Of a stretch of 35,414 bases of DNA, positions 18,601 through 25,964 are shown piece by piece. Source of the DNA: Akkermansiaceae bacterium (GTDB taxonomy: Bacteria; Verrucomicrobiota; Verrucomicrobiia; Verrucomicrobiales; Akkermansiaceae); assembly GCA_903908495.1 (NCBI GenBank), contig CAIVSK010000149.1, positions 1-35,414 of the forward strand, written 5' to 3'. Each line of letters starts with the position of its first letter. Positions within the stretch are counted from its first letter, which is position 1. The position numbers were made by a program, and so were the translations under genes. The notes beneath the pieces are model-generated. The model worked only from the letters and a program-made list of their open reading frames with translations, ran no database searches and was not told the origin of the DNA.

Positions 18601-19179
18601 CAAGGTGCCATCGACGAAAGCGGCATCAATATCAATTTCGCCGGCAACAAGAAAGGCCTCTCCGGCATCGTGGCCACCACCGACCGCGTCACACTGACCG
18701 AAAAAAACGGTGCCCCGCGCGCCGACCTTGACGGCACCGACTCCGATTACGCGTTGCCCAATGCCGACTCGTCCGTCCCCGATTGGGCGGTCACCTCCAC
18801 CGATAACAACTTTGGCGCCGTTGCCAGCATCATCGCAGACCGCACCCTCCTGAACAGCCAGAAAACCGAACAGGGCTACCGCTCCACCGGCATTCCCGGC
18901 TGGCTCACCCAAGCGGATGTCCTGCAAGTCATCGGCCCCGCCCTGACCACCCGCTCCGACACGTTCCGCATCCGGACCTACGGCGAAGCCCTCAGCCCGG
19001 ACGGAAAAACCGTCTTGGCAAAAGCCTGGTGCGAAGCCATCGTCCAGCGCGTCCCCGAGTACCTCGATCCAGCCAATCTCACCACCGCACGCGGCACCGA
19101 ACTCAACGCCCTCAACCGAACCTATGGCCGCCGTTTCAACATCGTCTCCTTCCGCTGGTTGTCACAGAATGAAATTTGA
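15661..19179 (+). CDS. Verru_Chthon cassette protein A: giant pilin-like protein
   Basis: The protein has 1172 aa. The N-terminus, GKPPRIRG-FALVITLALMVLL, has a basic leader, a Gly21/Phe22 junction and one long hydrophobic helix, the layout of a type IV prepilin/pseudopilin processed by prepilin peptidase. Position 5 after the cleavage site is Ile, not Glu, as in GspK/PilX-type tip pilins. A long Ser/Thr/Asn/Gly-rich ectodomain follows, with a serine run (TSSSSSSSAGG) near residue 825 and late segments such as GYRRLTDAELDLLATEIVKQVRLRG. I recognise the protein as the family called Verru_Chthon cassette protein A, found in Verrucomicrobia. Its function is not established. The usual partner cassette proteins are not seen in this window. 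The gene overlaps the next one by 11 bp, which suggests coupled translation. Confidence 0.85.
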   Translation: MHAKKPIVCGLQTGKPPRIRGFALVITLALMVLLTMLVVGLLSLSTIALRTASQGSALAMARSNARIALIIALGQLQKAAGPDQRVTAAADFAGDTGGLRLADGRAPRNDKSINAISNGLTAVNPGTRYWTGVWNTVTASAPATQIYTKTPSATGVQWLISGNELTSTLPQTYNPATSGTALSANGSVPDTTKSVVLVGPGTVGTATTTTIGNFVSAPLVMVTVPDNHGGKSLGRYAWWVGDEGVKARLNIARTQTDKTNYASLVAQRRAWETVPGFSGYPAPTSRKQDSLAKVVTLPETQLLVSGAQATVQTIFHSATADSKAVIADTLNGGTKADLSAVLASDLPSTKKIPTLLNYPVAGTNIIPTSVATKMRAPKWDAIKEFSDRYKKLQSGTLLVKAATSDTGVSIAPLISEFRILFGVHFVPGGNGFKANPCGKIALALANPFSCPLKWDKDLEFQVINMTPPGNLPSRIWNLGENSMFLCENSGSDAVFNQTIFRIKPGTIPPGEARAYTVGGSLLRPQGGGNKRDVVDLVAFTGSASDFSVSVEQDTAGSWATFPSLDVRESWQTTLVALEMRLAGSSPSAPPLRRVERFDLDNGYFGQNILDANPQFCTDHTKPVPLMCYSFQISQPGVSYLDLMPSGYEMGQRASTLRTFTDFNLQATRIGKPIASYNPPPYFMQSSNGFADNDSGPTGGQTGTAFTKNLLANPLPWGRAPNGSKTTVLFSVPPQIVSLAQFQHADLTGDEVAASIGHQPGNAFANSYATPFVKRSLITQSRYDYQIIGSNNPSGADHFARTYFDISYLLNAAIWDSYFVSSIGDTSSSSSSSSAGGPTNPAIMLYGGAATSSQLKDPVASASLLMIDGAFNVNSTDKNAWKAFLGSAKYLNHNAESGPSPNASFPRSLEQISPAKDPPTGTATDSFSGYRRLTDAELDLLATEIVKQVRLRGPFVSLSHFVNRALADISKQPALTRSGALQGAIDESGININFAGNKKGLSGIVATTDRVTLTEKNGAPRADLDGTDSDYALPNADSSVPDWAVTSTDNNFGAVASIIADRTLLNSQKTEQGYRSTGIPGWLTQADVLQVIGPALTTRSDTFRIRTYGEALSPDGKTVLAKAWCEAIVQRVPEYLDPANLTTARGTELNALNRTYGRRFNIVSFRWLSQNEI

Positions 19180-20026
19180 ACCCCGCCGCCTCCTAACGTC
19201 CCTGCTGCTCGCCGGCCTGGCCCTCACCTCACCGCTGCTGGCCCAGCAAGCGGATGTCTCGCTCAAACTCGACATCGTCGCCTGGGGCGATGAGATCAGG
19301 GGCCTCTCGCTCAAATCTGGTGAAACCGGTGCCATCATCGCGCTGCCGTTCCGCTACTCCGATCCGGTCACCTACTCGGGACCTGCCGTCATGGAGATTT
19401 TCAGGACCGGCGACGGCGACGTCAAGCACCTGCCGCCGCCCACCGCAGACGACAAGAAGCACCAACTCCACCCGCTGCCGGCGGCACCCGCCGACGTCAT
19501 CAGTCCCGACGGCCAGCCCAAATCCCCCCTCGCGCTCGAACTCGACAAGCGCCGCGCCAAGCACTCCAATCTCGTGGCCTTGGCACCCATTCCGGCAGGT
19601 TGCACCCACGCCACCGTGCTCCTCGCCCCCCTCGGCAATGGCACCTTCCAAGCCTATGTGATCGACGACGACCCCGCCAAGCTGCCGCTCGGCGAGGTAC
19701 GCGTCCACAACCTCAGCACCTATGAGATCGCCGTGCGCTGCAATAATAACGGCACCAAAACCCTCAAAACCCGCGACGCCTTCGTCGCCAAGGCCCCTGA
19801 TGGCTACTTCATCTACGAACTCACCTACCTCCAGGACGGGGAGTGGAAATATCAGGAAAACAACGTCATACCGATCCGCCCCACCGACCAATCCCAAGTG
19901 ATCATCCTGAGCAGCGACAACGCGTTCTTCCGCTCCGGGGATGGCTCCAAAAACGGATTCCTCCAAATTGTCACCTTGCGGCGCTTCCCCAAAGCCCCGC
20001 CCAAAGCGCCCAAGCCCGCCAAGTAG
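19169..20026 (+). CDS. Secreted protein of unknown function coupled to Verru_Chthon A
   Basis: The protein has 285 aa from the ATG at 19169, which lies inside the last codons of the preceding gene (11-bp overlap). Residues 1-26 (RRLLTSLLLAGLALTSPLLAQ) form a clear signal peptide with cleavage near LLAQ-QAD. The mature part is mixed alpha/beta with repeated short hydrophobic strands (TGAIIALPFRYSD, TFQAYVIDDDP, VIILSSDNAFFR) and ends in a Pro/Lys-rich tail (APPKAPKPAK). I do not recognise a named domain. The overlap argues that it works with the pilin-like protein, perhaps as a periplasmic or surface partner. An earlier in-frame start at 19124 lacks the signal peptide architecture. Confidence 0.82.
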   Translation: MKFEPRRLLTSLLLAGLALTSPLLAQQADVSLKLDIVAWGDEIRGLSLKSGETGAIIALPFRYSDPVTYSGPAVMEIFRTGDGDVKHLPPPTADDKKHQLHPLPAAPADVISPDGQPKSPLALELDKRRAKHSNLVALAPIPAGCTHATVLLAPLGNGTFQAYVIDDDPAKLPLGEVRVHNLSTYEIAVRCNNNGTKTLKTRDAFVAKAPDGYFIYELTYLQDGEWKYQENNVIPIRPTDQSQVIILSSDNAFFRSGDGSKNGFLQIVTLRRFPKAPPKAPKPAK

Positions 20027-20270
20027 CCGCACTGTGGGAAAAGAGGCAGGGACGGAGCATTGCGCCGCACGCCTACCGGATGCCCGGTAGGGCGTGGCGG
20101 TCGCGCCGCGCCCTGATTGCCCCAGAGGGCGAGGTGCAGCTGCCATGCTCATTGCGCGGCCCCTTGGCACCCCGCCCATCCGAGGGGACAAGTGGGTCGG
20201 CGACCGCCATACAATACGGCCGCACGGATTGCTCCGGGCGGCCGCTGAGAGAGTCAGGTGACGGCTCGCA

Positions 20271-20879
20271 TCAGAAAGTGATGCGGGCACCCACTTCAAA
20301 CAAACAGTCGTTGTTGTTGAAGTTGTAGTTGGTGTTGGCGATTTTCACGTCATTGAGGTAGATCCAGCGAGCACCGGCGTACATATCGAACGACGGGCAG
20401 AACTTGTAGTCCAAACCGGCAAAAATCTGCGATGTGAAGACAGTGCTGTTATGGGAGTAATTGCCGATGAGCACACTGGAACTGGCACTGACGTCCACCA
20501 CCGCGGCACCGAGGCCGGCACCCACGTAGACGCTGAGCTTATCCATGATCGGCCGTTCAAACTTGACGTTGAAGGTGATCGGCACGATCTCGGTCTTGGT
20601 GTCCACGTAGAACCCGTTCACATAGCTGTCCTTGATGTCGCTGTAGCCCACTTCGCCGAAGAGGGCGACATTCCAACCACCGACAGTCCACGGGGTGTTG
20701 ACGCCGATGTGACCGTTATACATCACTTCCTGGGCATCAGCCAAATAGCCAACCGATCCGCCGATAAACCAGGACCAGAGACTGGACTGGGGCGCGGGGG
20801 CGACAGCTTCCCTTGCAGGACTTCCGGCAAAAACCGGCATTGCGAGGACCAACGAGGCAAGATACAATTTAGTTTTCAT
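20271..20879 (-). CDS. Small outer-membrane beta-barrel protein (OmpA/OmpW-like barrel)
   Basis: The protein has 202 aa from the ATG at 20879. The signal peptide MKTKLYLASLVLAMPVFAG is followed by a Pro/Ala linker. Then comes a run of alternating amphipathic strands with aromatic girdles (WSWFIGGSVGYL, WNVALFGEVGYSD, FNVKFERPIMDKLSVYVGAGLGAAVV, FAGLDYKFCPSFDMYAGARWIYL). The last residue is Phe in VGARITF, the C-terminal signal for BAM-dependent insertion. About eight strands fit the length. It is probably a structural or adhesive outer-membrane protein; no ligand can be read. Upstream of its start lies a 7-bp tandem repeat that may modulate expression. Confidence 0.85.
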   Translation of the reverse strand: MKTKLYLASLVLAMPVFAGSPAREAVAPAPQSSLWSWFIGGSVGYLADAQEVMYNGHIGVNTPWTVGGWNVALFGEVGYSDIKDSYVNGFYVDTKTEIVPITFNVKFERPIMDKLSVYVGAGLGAAVVDVSASSSVLIGNYSHNSTVFTSQIFAGLDYKFCPSFDMYAGARWIYLNDVKIANTNYNFNNNDCLFEVGARITF

Positions 20880-20972
20880 AGCAGGGGAACGTAATGCAGC
20901 AAAAGCCCTCTTGTCAACCCGCAATGATTCGGAAACCCGAACCATCTCCCGCAGAAGACGGCAAGACGGCAA

Positions 20973-21028
<56 letters not shown>

Positions 21029-21168
21029 GGAACAAGAATCGCCATGCGCGGACCGGTGGCTCTTCTGTATCTTGTCTTGCAGCGCAGCGGTCTTCTGTCT
21101 CCGAAGTTACTGCCTGCTCCATACCCGCCTCGGATTCGGGTCTTGCGTCTGGCGTCTTGAGTCCTGCG

Positions 21169-22026
21169 TCAGAGCCCCTGCCAGCGGAGTTTTTGGCGCA
21201 GCGCCTGGTAAAACGAGCGATCTTCCAGCAGCAGCAAGCGCAGCGAGCGGGGGGATTTGCGCACCTCGATCCGGTCGCCAGTCTCAATGTGGGTGGTGTC
21301 CCGCCCGTCGGCCGTAAACAGCATCGGCCCGCCATCCGCCGCTTCCGGCGAGATCTCCACCACCGCGTCATCCGCCAGGATCAAGGAACGCTGGCTCAGA
21401 CTGTGCGGGCAAATCGGCGTGATGACAAAAACCGCCGCCGCAGGCTCAATGAGCGGCCCGCCGGCGGACAGCGAATAGGCGGTGGAGCCCGTCGGAGTGG
21501 CCACAATCAAGCCATCGGCGCGATAGTGGTTGAGCAATTCGCCATTGACCGTGGCACGCAGCGCCACCAGGCGCCCGGTTTCACCACGGGCCAGCGCGAC
21601 CTCATTGAGCGCGACAAAGGACGCCCTGACCCCGCCACTGCGGAAAATGGTTGCCTGCAACAAAGAGCGCACACTGGTGGTGAAGCGGCCTTCGGTGATG
21701 GCGGCAGCAAAGGCGCCCGACTCGGCGTCGGTGCAGCTTGTCAAAAACCCAAGCCGCCCGATGTTGATGCCGGCCACCGGCTTGGCGAAATCGCCGAGCC
21801 TGGAGAGCGCGTCGAGCATCGTGCCATCCCCGCCGAGCACGGCGGCCAGATCGACGCAGCGGGCAAACTCCGCAGCGGGGATGCCGCCGGACTCGCCCGC
21901 CATGGCGGCGGTTTGCAGATCCAGCACGGGTCGGCAACCGCGCGCCAACAAGGCCGCGCGCAGGGCCTGCAACGCTTGCAGCGCCCCGGTCATTTTGGGA
22001 TTGGCTAAAATTCCGACGGTGAGCAT
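21169..22026 (-). CDS. nadK: NAD kinase
   Basis: The protein has 285 aa from the ATG at 22026 (MLTVGILANPK). The catalytic motif is LGGDGTML, followed by GINIGRLGFLT. NEVALARGE is the NE motif that contacts the nicotinamide ribose. DGLIVATPTGSTAYSLSAGGP is the GXXXXTPTGSTAYxxSAGG signature, and ICPHSLSQRSLIL is the conserved core of the C-terminal domain. It phosphorylates NAD to NADP in the cytoplasm. The longer reading frame from 22143 adds 39 unrelated residues covering an inverted repeat, so the internal ATG is chosen. It lies downstream of the EF-G-like gene with 132 bp between them. Confidence 0.96.
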   Translation of the reverse strand: MLTVGILANPKMTGALQALQALRAALLARGCRPVLDLQTAAMAGESGGIPAAEFARCVDLAAVLGGDGTMLDALSRLGDFAKPVAGINIGRLGFLTSCTDAESGAFAAAITEGRFTTSVRSLLQATIFRSGGVRASFVALNEVALARGETGRLVALRATVNGELLNHYRADGLIVATPTGSTAYSLSAGGPLIEPAAAVFVITPICPHSLSQRSLILADDAVVEISPEAADGGPMLFTADGRDTTHIETGDRIEVRKSPRSLRLLLLEDRSFYQALRQKLRWQGL

Positions 22027-22054
22027 CGGGGCCGAATCAATAGGGCGGACGGCT

Positions 22055-22101
22055 GCTTGGCAAGCACGATGCGTGCAGCAAAGAGCGGACACTTGCCAAG
22101 C
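22055..22101. repeat. 10-bp inverted repeat in the NAD kinase upstream region
   Basis: GCTTGGCAAG (22055-22064) is complementary to CTTGCCAAGC (22092-22101), with an internal GCAC/GTGC stem in the 27-bp loop. It sits 29-75 bp upstream of the nadK start. It might be a 5' leader structure or a dispersed repeat. Confidence 0.45.
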
Positions 22102-22158
22102 GTCGTGTGCTGAAGTCCAATCCATTGGCCGCGACAGAGCCACCGGCGGGATCCATCC

Positions 22159-24246
22159 TCATTCGTCGACCTCGCGCGCCTGTTTTTTGTGCTCGGCGAC
22201 GATCTTGGCCTCCAACTCGTGCGGCACCTCCTCGTAGTGATCGAACTGCTCGCGGTGGCGGCCACGACCTGCCGACAAGGCACGCAACTGGCTGGAATAT
22301 TTGTATAACTCGGCCTGCGGCACCTGGGTGACGACCACCTCGAAGCGGCCCTCGGTTTCCATGCCCATGACCCGGCCGCGCCGCCCGGAGAGGTCGGCCA
22401 TGACCGAACCCACCGCGTCGGAGGGCACCTTGACGCGCAACAGCATGATCGGCTCTAACAAGCGCGGGGTTGCCAGCAGGAACGCCTCATTGAAGGCGGC
22501 CTTGCCGGCGATTTGGAAGGCGATGTCCTTGGAATCCACCGGGTGCTGCTTGCCATCGTAGAAATCCACCTTCACGTCGGTGACCGGGAAGCCGGCGTAG
22601 GGGCCGTGGGTGCAGGCGGTATTGACGCCTTTCTCGACGGAGGCGACGAAGACGCGGTCGACATTGCTGCCGACCAACGAATTGGTGAACACCAGACCGG
22701 TTTCCGACGGCAGGCTCTCGACACGCAGCCACACCTCGGCGAATTGGCCGGCACCGCCGGTTTGTTTCTTGTGGCGGTGCTTGGAGTCGCCCTGGCGCTT
22801 GATGGTTTCACGATAAGAAACGCGCGGCTCGACCAGCTCGACTTCCACGTTGAAGCGGCGCTTGAGTTCTTCGGCGACGATTTGGAGTTGCAGCTCGCCT
22901 TGGCCGGAAACGATCGTCTGGCCGAGCGAGGGGTCGAAATGGAATTCAAAGGTCGGATCTTCCTCCCGCAACACCGACAAACCCTCACCCAGCTTGTTCA
23001 AGTCCGCCCGCGACTTGGCGACCAAGGCACCGCGCGTGTTGGCCGCCGGAAACGCCACGGTCTCCAGCACCACCCGCCGCGACGGCGCGCACAGCGTGTG
23101 GCCGGTCAGGGTGGAACGCAATTTCACCACCGCCCCGATATCCCCGGCGTGCAGCGCGCCCACCGGCTCGCGGTGCGATCCATTCACCCGATACAACTGG
23201 CCGATGCGCTCGGTCTCACCGCGGCTGGCATTGTACAACTCGGTGCCGGTGGTCACATCCCCGCTGTACACCCGGAAATACGACAGCGTGCCGACGTGCT
23301 GCTCGTGCATCGTCTTGAACACAAAGGCCACCGTCACCCCGTCATCCAGGGTCACCGTCAGCGGTGCCCCGTCCGGCGAGGCGGCCTCCACCGTGGCGCG
23401 ATCGACCGGCGAGGAACCGTACTTGGCGATGAAATCCATCAGACGCGACACGCCGATGTTTTTCGCCCCCGAAGTGGCAAACACCGGCACCACCAAACCT
23501 TTTTGCACCGCGTCATGCACATGCGCCCGCAATTCATCCTCACTCAAGGTGCCGTCCTCGAAAAACTTCTCCAGCAACGAGTCCTCGGACTCCGCCACCA
23601 TGTCGATCAACTGGCGGTGAAGCTCTTGCACCCGTTCCCGCAACTCGCCATCGGCGGGGCGTTCCTCGTAGCGGCCGCTGCCGTCTTCAGCGAAGGTAAT
23701 CACCTCCGAGCGCATCACATCGAGCACCGAGCGGAACCCCGGACCGGCATCCACCGGCAAAGTCATCGGAAACACCCGCGCCCCGTAATGGTCCCGCGCC
23801 TCCTCCAGAATCGCGTCATACTGCGTCCGCTCCCGATCTAGCAGGTTTATCACCAGAAACTTCGGGATATCATATTCACCGGCCGCCGCCCACACCTCAT
23901 CGGCGCCGGTTTCCACCCCATTGACCCCGCTGATGACGATCAGGGCGAAATCCGCCACCCGGATCGCGCTCAACGGTTCGCTGACGAAATCGGGCATCCC
24001 CGGGCAATCAATCGCGTTGAATTCCCGCCCCAGCCATTCTGACGTCAGCACCGTGGCGTGCACCGACTGGTGGTGCTCTTTTTCGTCGGGATGAAAATCG
24101 GAAACCGTGTTGCCCTGCTCGATGGTGCCCGCCCGCTGGATGCGGCCGGCACACACGAGCATCGACTCACACAGCAGGGTTTTGCCGGTCGCAGCATGTC
24201 CGACCACGGCGAAATTGCGAATCTCTGGCGCTAGGAAGTCTTTCAT
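22159..24246 (-). CDS. Divergent EF-G paralogue (elongation factor G-like GTPase)
   Basis: The protein has 695 aa, full length for EF-G. G domain: P-loop GHAATGKT (16-23), degenerate switch I with HHQSVH where canonical EF-G has RGIT, switch II DCPGMPDF (80-87) with Met84 where the catalytic His normally sits, and NLLD (134-137) in place of NKxD. The later domains are intact in form: RYEERPADGELR insert, domain II (FVFKTMHEQHVGTLSYFRVYSG), domain III (FEFHFDPSLGQTIVSGQGELQLQIV), and domain IV (YRETIKRQGDSKHRHKKQTGGAGQF and GPYAGFPVTDVKVDFYDGKQHPVDS). This belongs to the EF-G-like (EF-G2) group of ribosome-associated paralogues rather than housekeeping fusA. Its role is unknown; ribosome recycling, stress translation or drug protection are possibilities. 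Confidence 0.9.
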   Translation of the reverse strand: MKDFLAPEIRNFAVVGHAATGKTLLCESMLVCAGRIQRAGTIEQGNTVSDFHPDEKEHHQSVHATVLTSEWLGREFNAIDCPGMPDFVSEPLSAIRVADFALIVISGVNGVETGADEVWAAAGEYDIPKFLVINLLDRERTQYDAILEEARDHYGARVFPMTLPVDAGPGFRSVLDVMRSEVITFAEDGSGRYEERPADGELRERVQELHRQLIDMVAESEDSLLEKFFEDGTLSEDELRAHVHDAVQKGLVVPVFATSGAKNIGVSRLMDFIAKYGSSPVDRATVEAASPDGAPLTVTLDDGVTVAFVFKTMHEQHVGTLSYFRVYSGDVTTGTELYNASRGETERIGQLYRVNGSHREPVGALHAGDIGAVVKLRSTLTGHTLCAPSRRVVLETVAFPAANTRGALVAKSRADLNKLGEGLSVLREEDPTFEFHFDPSLGQTIVSGQGELQLQIVAEELKRRFNVEVELVEPRVSYRETIKRQGDSKHRHKKQTGGAGQFAEVWLRVESLPSETGLVFTNSLVGSNVDRVFVASVEKGVNTACTHGPYAGFPVTDVKVDFYDGKQHPVDSKDIAFQIAGKAAFNEAFLLATPRLLEPIMLLRVKVPSDAVGSVMADLSGRRGRVMGMETEGRFEVVVTQVPQAELYKYSSQLRALSAGRGRHREQFDHYEEVPHELEAKIVAEHKKQAREVDE

Positions 24247-24420
24247 ATTTGGGAATCGTTGTTGATTTCAAGGGTTATTGAATGGCTCACTGTGTCCATC
24301 CGTTTGCATTTGAGCAATTTCCCCCCCCGCAGTCAATCCCTCGATTGCCCACGCAAAGCCAAGCGCGGCTTTAGGCAAGATCCGGTCACTCGCCCGCAAC
24401 GCCCCGGCTCCTCGCCGCCG
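24247..24420. other. Short spacer with small hairpin between xer and EF-G-like genes
   Basis: The 174-bp gap contains a C9 run (24320s) and a stem AAAGCC/GGCTTT (24355-24372) with loop AAGCGC. No U-tract follows on either strand. I see no gene and no clear promoter. Confidence 0.35.
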
Positions 24421-25305
24421 CTAGCCGCGGGGATGGAATTGCCGGTGCACCGCCTTGAGCCGCTGGCGGTCGACGTGGGTGTAGACCTGGGTGGTGGAGA
24501 GGTCGGAGTGACCCAGCAATTCCTGGATGACCCGCAGATCGGCGCCGCCTTCCAACAAATGAGTGGCGAACGAGTGGCGCAGCAGGTGCGGATAGACGTT
24601 TTGCTCGATGCCGGCGAGGGCGGCGCGGCGTTTGACGATTTGACGCACGCGATCCGGCGACATGACGGTCCCGTGAATGGTGAGGAAAACGTGCGACGAG
24701 CTGCGTTTGGTCACCAGCGCCGGCCGTTCGTTGTGCAAATAGTCCTCCAGCGCGGCGCGGGCCTTGCTGCCGACTCGGGCGATGCGCGTCTTGTTCCCCT
24801 TGCCGGTGACGCGCAGGAAGCCCTCGTCAAAATCCATCACCTCCAGGCGCGCTTTGCACAACTCGGACAAGCGCAGGCCGGAGGCATAGAACAGCTCCAG
24901 GATCGCCAGATCGCGGCGACCGAGAAACGGCGCGGGGTCGATCGAATCCAACAATATTTGCACTTCCGAGGCGTGCAGGGTTTCCGGCAGCGTCAGATCC
25001 GGGCGGGGCGATATGAGCGGCTCGGCCGGATCCATCTCCAACCGCCCCTGCCCCGCCAGCCAACGGAAAAACACCTTCAAATGCACCGTGGTGATGCGCA
25101 ACGATGCGGCGTTAAGCCCGTCCTGCTTGCGCTGGCTCAAAAACGCCGCCAATTCGTCGGTGCCCACATCGCGCAACACACAGCCGCGTTTCACCAGCCA
25201 ACCCGCCAGCGCGTCGAGCGTCTGGCGCACCGACAGCTGATAGGCCGGCGACAGCCCGCGCTCGGTGGCTAGAAAGCGGATCAGGGCATCACTGGCTTGT
25301 TCCAT
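24421..25305 (-). CDS. Tyrosine site-specific recombinase, XerC/XerD type
   Basis: The protein has 294 aa from the ATG at 25305 (MEQASDALIRFLATERGLS), the usual length for XerC/XerD. It has an N-terminal SAM-like core-binding domain (residues about 1-90). The catalytic domain has Arg in YASGLRLSELCKA, Lys in VTGKGNKTRIARV, H-x-x-R in LLRHSFATHLLEGGADL, His in LLGHSDLSTTQVYTHVD, and the nucleophilic Tyr in VYTHVD. Housekeeping Xer proteins resolve chromosome dimers at dif. The sequence alone does not separate XerC from XerD, though QELLGHSDLSTTQVYTHVD is the general signature. Upstream residues from a frame open to 25479 are not part of the family. The gene is divergent from the small lipoprotein. 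Confidence 0.93.
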   Translation of the reverse strand: MEQASDALIRFLATERGLSPAYQLSVRQTLDALAGWLVKRGCVLRDVGTDELAAFLSQRKQDGLNAASLRITTVHLKVFFRWLAGQGRLEMDPAEPLISPRPDLTLPETLHASEVQILLDSIDPAPFLGRRDLAILELFYASGLRLSELCKARLEVMDFDEGFLRVTGKGNKTRIARVGSKARAALEDYLHNERPALVTKRSSSHVFLTIHGTVMSPDRVRQIVKRRAALAGIEQNVYPHLLRHSFATHLLEGGADLRVIQELLGHSDLSTTQVYTHVDRQRLKAVHRQFHPRG

Positions 25306-25360
25306 GGGATGGGCCGAGCCTGCGCCAGGCGGAGCCGCGCGGCAATGGAAACTTCCGCGC

Positions 25361-25388
25361 TTGACTCTGCGCGGAGGCGGGATATTTT
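25361..25388 (+). promoter_or_regulatory. Sigma70-like promoter of the small lipoprotein
   Basis: TTGACT (25361-25366), a 16-bp spacer and TATTTT (25383-25388) form a good consensus pair. The ATG of the following gene is at 25398. Transcription starting about 7 nt after the -10 would give a leader of only 2-3 nt, that is a nearly leaderless mRNA. Confidence 0.6.
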
Positions 25389-25397
25389 GCCGCCCCC

Positions 25398-25529
25398 ATG
25401 AAACGAATTGCCCTCTTGATAAGCGTGTTGGTGAGCGTTTCAGCACTGTCAAGCTGCGGCATGGCCAGCAGCGTTGCAAACTCCGGCGCGCGCTTGGTCC
25501 AAAGTGCAGGCCGCGTGGTCGGCATGTAG
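25398..25529 (+). CDS. Small lipoprotein (43 aa)
   Basis: The open frame reads MKRIALLISVLVSVSALSSC then GMASSVANSGARLVQSAGRVVGM. It has two basic residues, a hydrophobic core and a lipobox ending ALSSC-G, so signal peptidase II should release a 23-24-residue lipid-anchored peptide. It resembles entericidin-like and other tiny verrucomicrobial lipoproteins. A strong promoter lies directly upstream, and the stop codon is 3 bp from the convergent tsaE stop. Function unknown; it could be a bacteriocidal or envelope-stress lipoprotein. Confidence 0.72.
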   Translation: MKRIALLISVLVSVSALSSCGMASSVANSGARLVQSAGRVVGM

Positions 25530-25532
25530 GGC

Positions 25533-25964
25533 TCAGCCAATGCGCTCCACCGTCCGCGCGGTGTCGGGTTCCACCACGAAGCGCAGCCAGATCGCTTCCG
25601 GCGGCAGTAATTCTGGAAATTTATCGGCCCACTCGACCACCAACAGGCCCCCGGCATCGAGATATTCATCCCAGCCGAGCGCCAGCACCTCGGCGGCGCT
25701 TTCCAGCCGGTAAAAATCGAAGTGAAACACGCTCAGGCGGCCGCCACGGTATTCATGCACCAGGGAAAACGTGGGACTGGTGACATCCAGCGAACATGCC
25801 AAGGCCGCCACCAAACCCTTGGTCCAGTGAGTCTTGCCGGCACCAAGCCCGCCCACCAAGGCGATGACAGCACCCGCCGTGACATCCCCAGCGGCGGCGC
25901 ACCCGAGGCGGGTCATGGCCTCGGCAGATTCCGCCCGTCCCTGCATGCCGAGAGCACCCATCAT
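25533..25964 (-). CDS. tsaE: tRNA threonylcarbamoyladenosine biosynthesis ATPase TsaE
   Basis: The protein has 143 aa. The P-loop is GGLGAGKTHWTKGL, then SPTFSLVHEYRG, VFHFDFYRLESAAEVLALGWDEYL and VVEWADKFPELLP, the TsaE family core in order. TsaE energises the TsaB/TsaD/TsaE complex that adds the t6A modification at position 37 of ANN-decoding tRNAs. Its start ATG at 25964 overlaps the stop of the SprT-like gene (ATGA overlap, TGA at 25963-25961), so the two are translationally coupled. An alternative start 3 bp later gives one residue fewer. Confidence 0.93.
   Translation of the reverse strand: MMGALGMQGRAESAEAMTRLGCAAAGDVTAGAVIALVGGLGAGKTHWTKGLVAALACSLDVTSPTFSLVHEYRGGRLSVFHFDFYRLESAAEVLALGWDEYLDAGGLLVVEWADKFPELLPPEAIWLRFVVEPDTARTVERIG

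Noticed and set aside
19229-20299. 356-codon minus-strand frame opposite the secreted protein
   Set aside because: No domain or signal peptide; the plus-strand gene has a clear signal peptide and coupling to its neighbour.
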